DNA of 43,409 bases, taken from the NCBI GenBank assembly GCA_035361075.1, contig DAOSBX010000029.1, positions 1-43,409 on the forward strand. The letters are read 5' to 3'. The first letter of the stretch is position 1, and every line of letters begins with the position of its first letter. This document shows positions 7,608 through 16,340 of this stretch, piece by piece. The DNA comes from Candidatus Hydrogenedens sp. GTDB taxonomy: Bacteria; Hydrogenedentota; Hydrogenedentia; Hydrogenedentales; Hydrogenedentaceae. The position numbers and the translations under genes were made by a program. The notes below the pieces were generated by a model, which was not told the origin of the DNA, searched no databases, and saw only the letters and a list, made by a program, of their open reading frames with translations.

Positions 7608-8690
7608 ATGAAAAAGAAAACAACAAAAAGTTGGTATGAGGTATCTCCAATTGAAATAAAAAAATATGCAGGTCAGATAGACCAGATTGCAGGTATACAA
7701 ACATCCATACTTCAAGATGGCAAAGCATTCCCATCGCGTTCTGTTTTCGTATATACTGGTTCTGGTTTAGAGTTTTCTGTTTATTTAGATCGCTGTATGG
7801 ACATTTCCCATGCGAGTTATAAAGGCATTCCATTAGGTTGGCGTTCTACACCTGGGGATGTCGCTCCCTTTTACTATGAACCTGAAGGTATTCGATGGTT
7901 ACGAAGTTATTTTGGTGGTCTTTTAACCACTTGTGGTGTAACCAATGTTGGCCCTCCATGCGAAAGGAGTGAATTAACGGGGGAAGGATTACATGGTAGG
8001 ATTAGCAGTACTCCTGCTGAAGATATTTGTGTTGAGAAAAAGTGGATAAGCGGAAAATATGTTCTCTCCCTAAAAGGAAAAATGAGACAAACAGCTTTGT
8101 TTGCCGAAAATATTATTGTAGAAAGAAAAATAGAAACATATTTAGGAGCAGATTATTTTAAAATTACAGATACCATAACGAACGAAGGTTTCCGTAAAAC
8201 ACCATTTATGATTTTGTATCATTGCAATATTGGTTGGCCTGTGGTTTGTAAAAAGGCAAAAGTCTGTATCCCTGCTAAAAGAACTATCCCGAGAGATGAA
8301 ATTGCAAAGCAGGGGAAAGATGCTTGGTATGAAATAACACCACCTGAAGAAAACTATCAAGAAAGAGTGTATTTTCATGATGTTAAAACACAAAAAAATG
8401 GAGAAGTTATAATAGGCGTTTATAATGCAGAACAAGAACTTGAACAAAATTTTTATGGTGTTTACATCAAATATAAAAAAGCACAACTACCCAAATTAGT
8501 TCAATGGAAAATGTTAGGGACAGGTGAATATGTGATTGGCTTAGAACCTTGCAACGCAGGTGTTTTGGGAAAAGATGAAACCGAAAAAAGAGGCGAAATG
8601 GATTATCTTCAACCAGGTGAAACACGAATTCATGAACTCGAAATTGGAATTATAAATCAACAAGTAAGTGGCTATTTTTCAAATTTATAA
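7608..8690 (+). CDS. DUF4432 family (aldose 1-epimerase-like) protein
   Basis: A 360-aa cytosolic protein related to galactose mutarotase-like beta-sandwich proteins. Recognisable stretches are LEFSVYLDRCMDISHASYKG near 50-68, GGLLTTCGVTNVGPP near 105, GEGLHGRISSTPAE near 128 and PFMILYHCNIGWP near 200. The histidines in GLHGR and LYHCNIG are the likely catalytic-type residues. The family is annotated as an aldose epimerase relative and its reaction is not established. It is probably cotranscribed with the dehydrogenase 4 bp upstream. Nothing is truncated. Confidence 0.85.
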   Translation: MKKKTTKSWYEVSPIEIKKYAGQIDQIAGIQTSILQDGKAFPSRSVFVYTGSGLEFSVYLDRCMDISHASYKGIPLGWRSTPGDVAPFYYEPEGIRWLRSYFGGLLTTCGVTNVGPPCERSELTGEGLHGRISSTPAEDICVEKKWISGKYVLSLKGKMRQTALFAENIIVERKIETYLGADYFKITDTITNEGFRKTPFMILYHCNIGWPVVCKKAKVCIPAKRTIPRDEIAKQGKDAWYEITPPEENYQERVYFHDVKTQKNGEVIIGVYNAEQELEQNFYGVYIKYKKAQLPKLVQWKMLGTGEYVIGLEPCNAGVLGKDETEKRGEMDYLQPGETRIHELEIGIINQQVSGYFSNL

Positions 8691-8707
8691 AAATATAATT
8701 AAAAAAA

Positions 8708-8737
8708 TTGACATAGAGTATATAAAAATTGTATTAT
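8708..8737 (+). promoter_or_regulatory. Sigma70-type promoter before the pilT-like gene
   Basis: TTGACA at 8708-8713, an 18-bp spacer and TATTAT at 8732-8737. The predicted start is near 8744, about 64 nt before the ATG at 8808. Confidence 0.6.
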
Positions 8738-8807
8738 TTCATATCAATTTTATAGTTTTTATATAATTTTACACCAAAAATATCGGGCAACTATAAAGGA
8801 TAAAATT

Positions 8808-10298
8808 ATGTATATTGGTAGTCAATCCACATCTACTATCCTTGATATTCTAAGAATTGGGCTACATGAAGTTATTAGGGCAACAGGTATTCCATCCGAG
8901 GTAAAGATTACTACAGAAGGATGTAGTATTGTTGTAAAATCCACTGATTTGAGTCGTAAAGTAGATTCAATGCAAATCACATTTAACCTAAAAGAATCTA
9001 CAAATCCGACAGAGCTAAACAAAGCATTTGAAGACACAAGATTAGGTGTTCGTGTTAAAAATGAAGACGGAATATGTCGGGTGATGCTTCCTGGTTTTAA
9101 TTGGAAGCAACTGCCTCTTTTAATTCCTGTAGATGGGGTTGTTGAAAAATTTAGCAAATCTTCACTTCGTTCGCGAACATGGCAATTAGAGGTTCTTGCA
9201 TATTTAAAAACAGGTTTTAATATTAACGCAATGATTGAAATGATGAAGGCAAAAAATGCATCTGACCTTCACCTTAGAGCAGGTGCAAAGCCCTATATTC
9301 GTATTGATAATGATTTGATGCCTTTGGATATGCCACCATTAAATGCAGAAGATATGAGGGAGTTGTTGTATCAATTAGGTGGACAAGAAGAAGTAGATAT
9401 GTTATATACAGAACGTGAAACAAGTTTCCAATACCATGCAGCAGGCATTGGATATTTGCGTTGCAGTGGTTATATTAAGATGGGTGCTCCAGCTCTTGCT
9501 ATCCGTTTAATTCCAGAAGAACCATTACCATTCGAAAAGTTAAATATTCCAGAAGTGGTTCGTGATGTATGTAACAAACACAGGGGACTTTTCCTTGTAT
9601 GTGGTATTACTGGGAGTGGTAAGTCAACAACATTAGCAGCAATGGTAGATTATATAAACGCAACGCGTTCTGCCAATATAATTACTATCGAAGACCCCAT
9701 CGAATATGTGTATACCGATAAGAAAAGTATTGTTTCCCAACGTCAGGTAGGGAGAGATACCCTATCCTTTGCCAATGCTTTGCGTGGTTCCTTGCGTGAA
9801 GACCCCGATGTGATTCTCGTCGGTGAGATGCGAGATAGAGATACCATTCGTGCAGGATTAAGTGCAGCAGAAACAGGACACCTTGTTTTTAGCACACTAC
9901 ATACAACAACAGCAGTAGATACGGTAAATCGTATCATTAGCTATTTCCCTCAAAATGAACGAGACTTAATCCGACAGGAATTAGCCTATTCTCTCCAGGG
10001 AGTTGTTTGTCAAAGGCTATTGAAACGAGTTGGTGGTGGTAGAATACCATGTCTCGAAATATTATTAGGTGGAAAGCCTATTGTCCGCGATGCTATCCTT
10101 GAAGGTGACCTTGATAAACTCCATGGAATAATGGATGTTGATGGGGATATGAAGAGTTTTGACCAATATGCGGTAGAATTGTACCAAAAAGGATTAGTAT
10201 CTAAAGAAGAGGCAATGAGTGCTTGCTCCAATGAAGAAGCCTTCGAACGAATTGTGTCGGGTATCAAGTCCTCTGAAGGTCGCAAGATTCTAAAATAG
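8808..10298 (+). CDS. PilT-like type IV pilus retraction ATPase with N-terminal extension
   Basis: The 496-aa secretion-superfamily ATPase contains Walker A GITGSGKST at 266-274, the Asp-box IITIEDPIEY at 291-300, Walker B DPDVILVGEMRD at 332-343 and the His-box GHLVFSTLHT at 357-366. These match PilT/PilU, which power pilus retraction at the inner membrane. The PilT core starts near residue 140 (MIEMMKAKNASDLHLRAG). The first 135 residues are extra: a domain with no clear relative, containing several beta-strand-like segments. No other pilus gene lies in the window. A SD-like AAAGGA precedes the ATG. It ends 2 bp from the convergent chromate transporter gene. Confidence 0.9.
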   Translation: MYIGSQSTSTILDILRIGLHEVIRATGIPSEVKITTEGCSIVVKSTDLSRKVDSMQITFNLKESTNPTELNKAFEDTRLGVRVKNEDGICRVMLPGFNWKQLPLLIPVDGVVEKFSKSSLRSRTWQLEVLAYLKTGFNINAMIEMMKAKNASDLHLRAGAKPYIRIDNDLMPLDMPPLNAEDMRELLYQLGGQEEVDMLYTERETSFQYHAAGIGYLRCSGYIKMGAPALAIRLIPEEPLPFEKLNIPEVVRDVCNKHRGLFLVCGITGSGKSTTLAAMVDYINATRSANIITIEDPIEYVYTDKKSIVSQRQVGRDTLSFANALRGSLREDPDVILVGEMRDRDTIRAGLSAAETGHLVFSTLHTTTAVDTVNRIISYFPQNERDLIRQELAYSLQGVVCQRLLKRVGGGRIPCLEILLGGKPIVRDAILEGDLDKLHGIMDVDGDMKSFDQYAVELYQKGLVSKEEAMSACSNEEAFERIVSGIKSSEGRKILK

Positions 10299-10300
10299 CC

Positions 10301-11479
10301 TTATTTAATAAAGAAAAAACCGTATACAAGCCCTATGACAATAAAAACAAGGGGTGGAATTCTGTAAATAAAGAAGAAAAGAAAACTGGTCAAAAGAAGA
10401 ATTATAGATATAACAGAAATTGGGAGAAGGGTTACTAAAAAAAAGTGGTAAGACAAAAGAATAAGTTGTCCTATAATAGCAATATTAATCCCTCTTAAAA
10501 AAGATTGAACATTTTTATTGTCTTTGAAATTATTTTGAAGATTAATAAGAATTTGTAAAAATAGAAAAGCAGGGAGAAAAATCATAAAAGTAGCAAAAAG
10601 AGCACCTAAAATTCCATGTAAATAATATCCCAGAAATGTTGCAATAATAGCAAAGGGACCAGGTGTAGCCTGACTTATGGCTATACCTACAATAAAATCA
10701 TGATTTGAAATCCAGTGTAATTTATTTACAAATATGTTTTGCAAGAGAGGGAGAAGTGCATACCCACCACCAAAAAAAATAAAGCCTATTCCAAAAAAAA
10801 TAAAACTAATTGTGATAATTGAAGGTGTGCCTATCATAGAAAAGAGGACAGGTAAACCGTAAGATATTTTATTAGGCTGTATAAAAAAAATGGGTAGTAA
10901 GTTTTTTTCCTTTTCTTTTATAAAGTGGGAATACAAAACCTGAAAAAAGCCAGAAAAAAGAAGTAACACAACATAGTTTATATTAAGTATTCCACCTATT
11001 ATTACAAGAGATATAATGAGTAAGAACCCAATGTCTTTTTTTATCTTAATAGATAAATCAAAGGCTGTGGACAGCATAAGAGCTATTATGACAGGGGAAA
11101 TACCTTTTAATAAATATTGAAAATTGAATAGTTTATTAAACTTAAAATAAAGTCCAGTAAGAACACAAACAATAACAAAAGAAGGCAGTAAAAAAAAGAA
11201 TGTAGATAAAATAGAACCCCAAATTCCCTTTAACTTTCTGCCTATGAAAGAAGTGGTGTTTACAGCAAAAGCCCCTAAAAATTGGCTTAAACTTATACCT
11301 ATTGTAAAATCTTCATCCGTAATTAATTGTTTCTGTTCCACAAAACGATGCTTAATCATGGAAATAATTACCCATCCCCCTCCAAAGCCAATAGTCCCTA
11401 TTTTTAAAAATTCCCAACATAGTTGAAATAGGGATATATTTCCAATATTTTTTTTCTTTTCTTCTTGTAAGGATTGCAT
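10301..11479 (-). CDS. chrA: Chromate transporter (CHR) family protein
   Basis: A 392-aa membrane protein with two homologous halves. Each starts with an FGGG motif: GTIGFGGGWVIISMI near 35 in the first half and GIGFIFFGGGYALLPLL near 235 in the second. The second half also carries SQATPGPFAIIATFLGY near 268. About 10 hydrophobic helices are seen. Long-chain CHR proteins export chromate or related oxyanions by proton symport or antiport; the substrate here is not proven. The length is typical. No strong SD is seen before the ATG. It is divergent from the small zinc-ribbon gene and converges on the pilT-like gene with a 2-bp gap. Confidence 0.9.
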   Translation of the reverse strand: MQSLQEEKKKNIGNISLFQLCWEFLKIGTIGFGGGWVIISMIKHRFVEQKQLITDEDFTIGISLSQFLGAFAVNTTSFIGRKLKGIWGSILSTFFFLLPSFVIVCVLTGLYFKFNKLFNFQYLLKGISPVIIALMLSTAFDLSIKIKKDIGFLLIISLVIIGGILNINYVVLLLFSGFFQVLYSHFIKEKEKNLLPIFFIQPNKISYGLPVLFSMIGTPSIITISFIFFGIGFIFFGGGYALLPLLQNIFVNKLHWISNHDFIVGIAISQATPGPFAIIATFLGYYLHGILGALFATFMIFLPAFLFLQILINLQNNFKDNKNVQSFLRGINIAIIGQLILLSYHFFLVTLLPISVISIILLLTSFLFFFIYRIPPLVFIVIGLVYGFFFIK

Positions 11480-11512
11480 TTTTAGGTGAGTAGATATTAA
11501 CGTTAATTGAAG

Positions 11513-11541
11513 TTGGAAGTATTATACCACTTTTGTATAAT
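11513..11541 (+). promoter_or_regulatory. Sigma70-type promoter for the small secreted protein
   Basis: TTGGAA at 11513-11518, 17 bp and TATAAT at 11536-11541, with a start near 11548 and the ATG at 11589. A TATAAT on the opposite strand (11526-11521) could serve the divergent transporter gene. Confidence 0.55.
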
Positions 11542-11588
11542 AACTGTGTTATTATGGACGAAAAGCAACAACAAAAAGGAAACAAATT

Positions 11589-11912
11589 ATGAAAATAAAA
11601 ATAATCGTATTTACATTATTTATTGTTATTAGTTTGTTTATATTGTTTTTAAATAGTTTTGTTTGTGCTGAAGAAAAAACATTAAAAAATTATTACTGTA
11701 GTAAATGTGGAACTCACATAGAAGCGGTTAATCAACCGATGATGGGAAATTGTCAGGCAGGAGGAGGGCATTCATGGCGTTGTTTAGGCGAAGTAGGGGA
11801 GAGAAATTATCAATGTAGTAAATGTGGATTGGTTATAAAATCAAAAGACACTCCTTTTGGAGGTGTTCCCTGCAAAAATGGTGGAGGCCACAATTGGAAA
11901 AGGATTTCATAA
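11589..11912 (+). CDS. Small secreted protein with two zinc-ribbon-like repeats
   Basis: The 107-aa product has a hydrophobic signal sequence (about 5-24, probable cleavage after VCA at 27). Two copies of one motif follow: C37-x2-C40, C55 and H61, then C76-x2-C79, C95 and H101. Each copy has the form Y-x-CSKCG, a spacer of about 15, C, then GGGHxW. The arrangement suggests one Zn2+ site per repeat, an inference supported only by spacing. Comparable small repeats occur in other bacteria without known function. AAAAGGA precedes the ATG. It has its own promoter and lies 60 bp before the corrinoid operon. Confidence 0.78.
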   Translation: MKIKIIVFTLFIVISLFILFLNSFVCAEEKTLKNYYCSKCGTHIEAVNQPMMGNCQAGGGHSWRCLGEVGERNYQCSKCGLVIKSKDTPFGGVPCKNGGGHNWKRIS

Positions 11913-11972
11913 TTTGTTAATAATTTATATACTATAACATTAAGATATTATATTTAACAGAAGGGATTGCTT

Positions 11973-12650
11973 ATGGGTAATATTTTAGAACAAATTGCAA
12001 TGTGTGTCGAAAGAGGAAAAGTTAACAAGAATTCTCCTTATCCACCTGATATGCGTGGTCAAGATGGAGCAGAAGAATTAGTTCAACAAGCGTTGGCACA
12101 AGGGATACCAGCAGTAAAAATTCTAAATGAAGGTTTGATGAAAGGCATGAGCGTAATTGGCAAAAAGTTTAGTCTGAATGAAGTGTTTGTGCCAGATGTT
12201 CTAATGTCAGCACGAGCAATGAATGCAGGTATGCCTTTTCTAAAAAGTGCCTTTGAAAGAGGTGAAGCAAAACATAAAGGGATTTTTATTATTGGTACAG
12301 TTCAAGGAGATTTGCATGATATAGGTAAAAACCTTGTTCGAATGATGATGGAAGGAGCTGGCTGGAAAGTAATTGATTTGGGTGTTGATACAGCCCCTGA
12401 AAAATTTCTCGGAGCATTAAAAGAAAATCCAGGTGCTGTTGTCGGAATGAGTGCACTGTTGACCACTACCATGATTAATATGGAAAAAGCAGTTAAAGTC
12501 CTGAAATCGGAAGTGCCTGATGTAACTATTGTCGTAGGAGGTGCACCATTAACTCAAGATTTTTGTGATAAAATAGGAGCAGATGCCTATTCACCAGACC
12601 CACAAGGTTGTATTGAATATCTCGATGCAAAATTAGGATTAGCATGTTAA
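11973..12650 (+). CDS. Cobalamin-binding corrinoid protein (MtbC/MttC/MetH-like)
   Basis: The protein is 225 aa from ATG 11973, chosen over an in-frame TTG at 11967 because AAGGGA at 11961-11966 gives a 6-bp spacing. A helical cap domain (about 1-90) precedes a B12-binding Rossmann domain with DLHDIG at 113-118 (H115 is the lower axial cobalt ligand), MSALLTTTM near 159 and VGGAPL near 188. Such proteins shuttle methyl groups between a substrate-specific methyltransferase and an acceptor. A homocysteine methyltransferase-like gene two positions downstream is the obvious partner. No corrinoid reactivase gene is present in the window. Confidence 0.93.
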   Translation: MGNILEQIAMCVERGKVNKNSPYPPDMRGQDGAEELVQQALAQGIPAVKILNEGLMKGMSVIGKKFSLNEVFVPDVLMSARAMNAGMPFLKSAFERGEAKHKGIFIIGTVQGDLHDIGKNLVRMMMEGAGWKVIDLGVDTAPEKFLGALKENPGAVVGMSALLTTTMINMEKAVKVLKSEVPDVTIVVGGAPLTQDFCDKIGADAYSPDPQGCIEYLDAKLGLAC

Positions 12651-12659
12651 GAAAATACT

Positions 12660-13499
12660 ATGGAAACAATTCTTTCAGGCTTATTATCATTAAAATATGA
12701 ACCTGTAGCAATATTATGGTCAAATCAAAAACCAGAACATGCTATCGAATTTAAACCTGGCAAATGGGGTTGTGTAATGTGGTGGTTCGTTAGTTCTGCC
12801 AAGGGGAAGACAGCGGTATTCTCTCGGGAAACTTATGGTTGTTGGGGAGGTGGAATTGGACTTGGTTTCGGAAATTGCTATAAAGACTTTCCAGGAGGTG
12901 AAGATTGTTTTTGTAGGTTTCTTTCGACAGGAAATAAAGGACATCCGATTGGTGAAGGTGTTGCAGAACAAATTAAAAATTTTGTTACCCCTGAATTTAT
13001 GCAGGATTTTCTTCATGGAGAAGGGTATCTATCTTCACCAGAACAAGTCCAGAATTTTATTCAGTCATTGCCCATAATAGACATTCCATATGAGTATGTT
13101 ATCTTTAAGCCTCTATCTCAAATAAATACCGATATTGAACAGCCCAAGACCGTTGTCTTTTTAGTGGAACCACATCAATTGTCCGCATTAATAATTCTTG
13201 CCAATTTTCGTAGTAGGACAATGAATAATGTTATTGTCCCGTATTCAGCAGGATGCCAGACAATAGGTATTTGGGCGTATGCAAACGATGATGATAATGA
13301 CCCAAAAGCAGTTATTGGTCTGACCGATATTTCTGCTCGATTAAATGTAAAAAAGCAGATAGGTGATAACTATTTAACAATTACTTTCCCATGGAAATTA
13401 TTTTTACAAATAGAAGAGGATGCCCCAAACAGTTTTTTAGTAAAAGAAACATGGAGCCATTTAACAAAAGGAAAAGGGATTGGTGAGGGAGAATCTTAA
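12660..13499 (+). CDS. DUF169 family protein
   Basis: A 279-aa protein starting 9 bp after the corrinoid gene stop. It shows the family's features: an early PVAILW segment, a Cys/Gly-rich core (GCVMWW near 36, TYGCWGGGIGLGFGNCY near 58-74, DCFCRF near 81-86) and a late VVFLVEPHQLSALI segment. DUF169 proteins are often found beside corrinoid or methyl-transfer genes, but their role is unknown; the clustered cysteines could bind metal or corrinoid (inference). Its stop overlaps the next start (TAATG), indicating translational coupling. No SD is obvious before the ATG. Confidence 0.88.
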   Translation: METILSGLLSLKYEPVAILWSNQKPEHAIEFKPGKWGCVMWWFVSSAKGKTAVFSRETYGCWGGGIGLGFGNCYKDFPGGEDCFCRFLSTGNKGHPIGEGVAEQIKNFVTPEFMQDFLHGEGYLSSPEQVQNFIQSLPIIDIPYEYVIFKPLSQINTDIEQPKTVVFLVEPHQLSALIILANFRSRTMNNVIVPYSAGCQTIGIWAYANDDDNDPKAVIGLTDISARLNVKKQIGDNYLTITFPWKLFLQIEEDAPNSFLVKETWSHLTKGKGIGEGES

Positions 13500-14395
13500 T
13501 GGATAGTATTTTATCATTAATAAAGGCAGGTAAAGTGTTGGTTGGTGATGGTGGATGGGGAACTTTATTAATAAAGGCTGGTATGCAAGCAGGGGAATGT
13601 CCTGAACTATGGAATATAGACCATCCTGACATTGTAAGTGATATTGCCATTTCCTATAAAGAAGCAGGAGCCGATTTGGTTTCTACTAATAGTTTCGGCG
13701 GAAATCGAATAAAATTAAAATCGTATGGTTTAGAAAATAAGGCAAAAGAACTCAATAGAAAATCTGCTTACCTGACAAGGAAAGCAGTAGGCGAAGAACA
13801 TCATGTTCTCGCGTCTATTGGTCCCAGTGGAAAGTTCATTATAATGGGTGATGTATCTGAAGATGAATTATACGAAGCATTTCGTGAGCAGGCTATAGCA
13901 TTAGAAGAAGGAGGGGCTGATGCATGCACAATAGAAACAATGTCCGATTTAGATGAAGCTCGATGTGCAATATATGCTGTAAAAGAAAACACAAACTTAG
14001 AGATAATTGTAAGTTTTACTTTTAAGAGAAGTAGTGATGGAGAACGGTTTAATACAATGATGGGAACAACGCCCGAAACGTTTATTCAAGAAATGAAAAA
14101 AATAGGGGTGCCTATTCTTGGTGTAAATTGTACATTAAGCGTTGAGGATATGAATGTTTTGTTACAAAAAATGTATACCTATGAAAAAGAAACACCCTTT
14201 TTAGTATATCCCAATGCGGGACAACCTCAATTAACTAATGAAGGAATTCGTTATCCAGAAACACCAGAAATCTTTAAAAAATATGTTTTTGATTTTTATA
14301 AAAATGGAGCCAGAATTATTGGCGGATGTTGTGGAAGCACACCAGAACATATACGAGCAATACGGAATGAAGTTGAAAGAATATCGCAAATATGA
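13499..14395 (+). CDS. Homocysteine S-methyltransferase family protein
   Basis: The 298-aa TIM-barrel protein resembles the N-terminal homocysteine-binding module of MetH. It has VGDGGWGTLL at 15-24, STNSFGGNR at 62-70, the zinc ligands C211 (GVNC) and C277-C278 (GGCCGS), and ETMSD near 146. It lacks its own folate and cobalamin modules, so it presumably takes the methyl group from the separate corrinoid protein of this operon (inference). The ATG overlaps the DUF169 stop, and its own stop region overlaps the next ATG. Combined with ahcY elsewhere in the window it fits methionine-cycle chemistry, though the methyl donor is unknown. Confidence 0.92.
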   Translation: MDSILSLIKAGKVLVGDGGWGTLLIKAGMQAGECPELWNIDHPDIVSDIAISYKEAGADLVSTNSFGGNRIKLKSYGLENKAKELNRKSAYLTRKAVGEEHHVLASIGPSGKFIIMGDVSEDELYEAFREQAIALEEGGADACTIETMSDLDEARCAIYAVKENTNLEIIVSFTFKRSSDGERFNTMMGTTPETFIQEMKKIGVPILGVNCTLSVEDMNVLLQKMYTYEKETPFLVYPNAGQPQLTNEGIRYPETPEIFKKYVFDFYKNGARIIGGCCGSTPEHIRAIRNEVERISQI

Positions 14396-15090
14396 AATCT
14401 GGTAGTAGGAAGAAGAGGAGAACAATAAAACACCCAACATTAATGGAAATTTACAATACCCTATCTGATTTTTATGGACCAACAGGCTGGTGGCCTGGAG
14501 ATACCCCTTTTGAAATAGCCATAGGGGCAATATTAACCCAAAATACAGCATGGTCTAATGTGGAAAAAGCCATTGAGAGTTTAAAAAAAGAAAACTTATT
14601 AGAGCCCTATAAAATAATTCATTGTAATCGAACTCAATTGGAACAAGCTATACGTCCCTCGGGATACTTCAGACAAAAAGCAGAACGGCTCATCATATTT
14701 TGCAATTATTTAATTGACAAATATAATGGAAAAATAGAAAAAATGAAACAAAAAAATACATCTGAACTAAGAAATGAATTGCTAAATATAAAAGGTATTG
14801 GTCCTGAAACAGCAGATGATATTTTACTATATGCTTGCGGACATCGAATCTTTGTTGTAGATTCATACACAAAACGAATCTTTTCAAGACACGGAATTCT
14901 CGACGAAAAATTAAAATACAGTGAGATACAAAACTATTTCCATAAATATTTACCTCAAGATGTCTATATTTATAAAGAATATCATGGACTTATTGTATGG
15001 ACAGGAAAAGACTACTGCCGAAAGGTGCCTAAATGTTCTCTGTGTCCTTTAAATAAATATCCTATTTTTAATTTACAAAATGATGTTTGA
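14392..15090 (+). CDS. Endonuclease III-family DNA glycosylase-like protein
   Basis: A 232-aa HhH-GPD protein related to the archaeal/bacterial EndoIII-like group. The N-terminal GPTGWWPGDTPFEIAIGAILTQNT (29-52) is typical. The helix-hairpin-helix LLNIKGIGPETADDIL is at 130-145, and the catalytic Asp is D157 (VVDSYTKR). The lyase Lys of E. coli Nth is replaced by E139 (GIGPETA), pointing to monofunctional glycosylase chemistry. The [4Fe-4S] loop shows only C209, C215 and C218; the fourth Cys is missing. The ATG overlaps the methyltransferase stop (ATGA), so it is cotranscribed with the corrinoid operon. Confidence 0.88.
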   Translation: MKSGSRKKRRTIKHPTLMEIYNTLSDFYGPTGWWPGDTPFEIAIGAILTQNTAWSNVEKAIESLKKENLLEPYKIIHCNRTQLEQAIRPSGYFRQKAERLIIFCNYLIDKYNGKIEKMKQKNTSELRNELLNIKGIGPETADDILLYACGHRIFVVDSYTKRIFSRHGILDEKLKYSEIQNYFHKYLPQDVYIYKEYHGLIVWTGKDYCRKVPKCSLCPLNKYPIFNLQNDV

Positions 15091-15116
15091 TTTATATTTT
15101 CGATAAATGGTATAAT
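15087..15116 (+). promoter_or_regulatory. Sigma70-type promoter for fba
   Basis: TTGATT at 15087-15092, 18 bp and TATAAT at 15111-15116. The start would be near 15123, leaving a leader of about 105 nt before the ATG at 15228. No recognised riboswitch is seen in the leader. Confidence 0.6.
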
Positions 15117-15227
15117 AACTCAACTTTTATCTGCCTGTCTATAATCCTATTAGTTTTAGCGGAAAGTAAATCTATAAAAACTGTAAGAGTAATAATACTA
15201 TAAACAATTAAATTAAGGAGAAATGTT

Positions 15228-16268
15228 ATGCCATTAGTTCCAATGAGACAAATTCTTGATGAAGCAGCCAAAGGTGGTTACGGTGTTGGTGCTTTCAATG
15301 TGAATAATATGGAGCAAATACAAGCAATTATGCAGGCTGCAAATGATACTAATAGTCCTGTAATAATACAGGCGAGTCGGGGTGCATTGAAATATAGTAA
15401 GATGATTTATCTGAAAAAATTGATGGAAGCGGCAGTAGAAGAATATCCACATATTCCTGTAGCATTGCACTTAGACCATGGAAACAGTGTAGAGACATGC
15501 AAGAAGGCAATTGAACTTGGTTTTACATCCGTAATGATAGACGGTTCATTGAAGGAAGATGGGAAAACGCCAAATAGTTATAAAGGTAATCTTGAAATTA
15601 CAATAAAGGTGATTGAATTAGCCCATCCGTTAGGTGTAACAGTAGAAGCGGAATTGGGTTGTCTTGGTGGAATTGAAGATGGACATGGAGCAGGTTTGTC
15701 AGATAAAGATGTGGAAGCCCATTTAACAGACCCTGCACAGGCAGAAGAATTTGTAAAATTAACAGGTGTTGATGCTCTTGCAGTTGCAATTGGAACAAGT
15801 CATGGCGCTTATAAATCCTCCAGAAAAGACCCCGTTACAGGGAAAGTATTACCACCGAAGTTAGCCATGGACCGTATTATCGAAATTCATAAGAGAATGC
15901 CGAATTGTCATATGGTTATGCATGGCTCCAGTTCTGTTCCACAAGAATTAGTGGACATTATCAACAAATATGGTGGTAAAATGCCAGACACACAAGGTAT
16001 TCCATTAGAAGAGATTAAAAAAGGTATTGAGAATGGAGTCCGCAAAGTAAATGTAGATACTGATAGTCGTCTTGCGATAACTGGTGCTATTCGTAAGGTA
16101 TTTTGGGAACAGCCAGAAAAATTTGACCCCAGAGAATATCTTGGACCTGCACGTGAAGCGGCATATCACGTATATGTTGAGAGAATGAAAGCTTTCGGTC
16201 AGGCTGGTCATGCTGGTGACTATAAGCCATTGACTCTTGAAGATATGAAAGCTTATTACAAGAAGTAA
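15228..16268 (+). CDS. fba: Class II fructose-bisphosphate aldolase
   Basis: This 346-aa cytosolic zinc aldolase interconverts fructose-1,6-bisphosphate with DHAP and glyceraldehyde-3-phosphate. It has FNVNNMEQ at 23-30, the Zn/catalytic motif ALHLDHG (H81, D83, H84), the glycine-rich GIEDGHGAG loop, AIGTSHGAYK, MHGSSSVP and NVDTDSR. The length fits the longer class II branch. A good AAGGAG site precedes the ATG. glmS follows in the same direction after 72 bp, so both may share the upstream promoter. Confidence 0.96.
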   Translation: MPLVPMRQILDEAAKGGYGVGAFNVNNMEQIQAIMQAANDTNSPVIIQASRGALKYSKMIYLKKLMEAAVEEYPHIPVALHLDHGNSVETCKKAIELGFTSVMIDGSLKEDGKTPNSYKGNLEITIKVIELAHPLGVTVEAELGCLGGIEDGHGAGLSDKDVEAHLTDPAQAEEFVKLTGVDALAVAIGTSHGAYKSSRKDPVTGKVLPPKLAMDRIIEIHKRMPNCHMVMHGSSSVPQELVDIINKYGGKMPDTQGIPLEEIKKGIENGVRKVNVDTDSRLAITGAIRKVFWEQPEKFDPREYLGPAREAAYHVYVERMKAFGQAGHAGDYKPLTLEDMKAYYKK

Positions 16269-16340
16269 TATTTTTTATTCACATAGAATTTCTATAAGTA
16301 ATATTTTTATCAAAATAAATTGAATAAAGGAGTGTTTTAA

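Noticed and set aside
11352..11585. 77-codon frame overlapping the start of the chromate transporter
   Set aside because: Out-of-frame shadow of the transporter gene with no domain and no SD of note.
11967..11972. TTG start for the corrinoid protein
   Set aside because: The TTG is 1 nt from the SD-like AAGGGA; the ATG at 11973 has proper spacing.
16269..16340. glmS ribozyme before glmS
   Set aside because: Only 72 bp lie between fba and glmS and no ribozyme core is seen.
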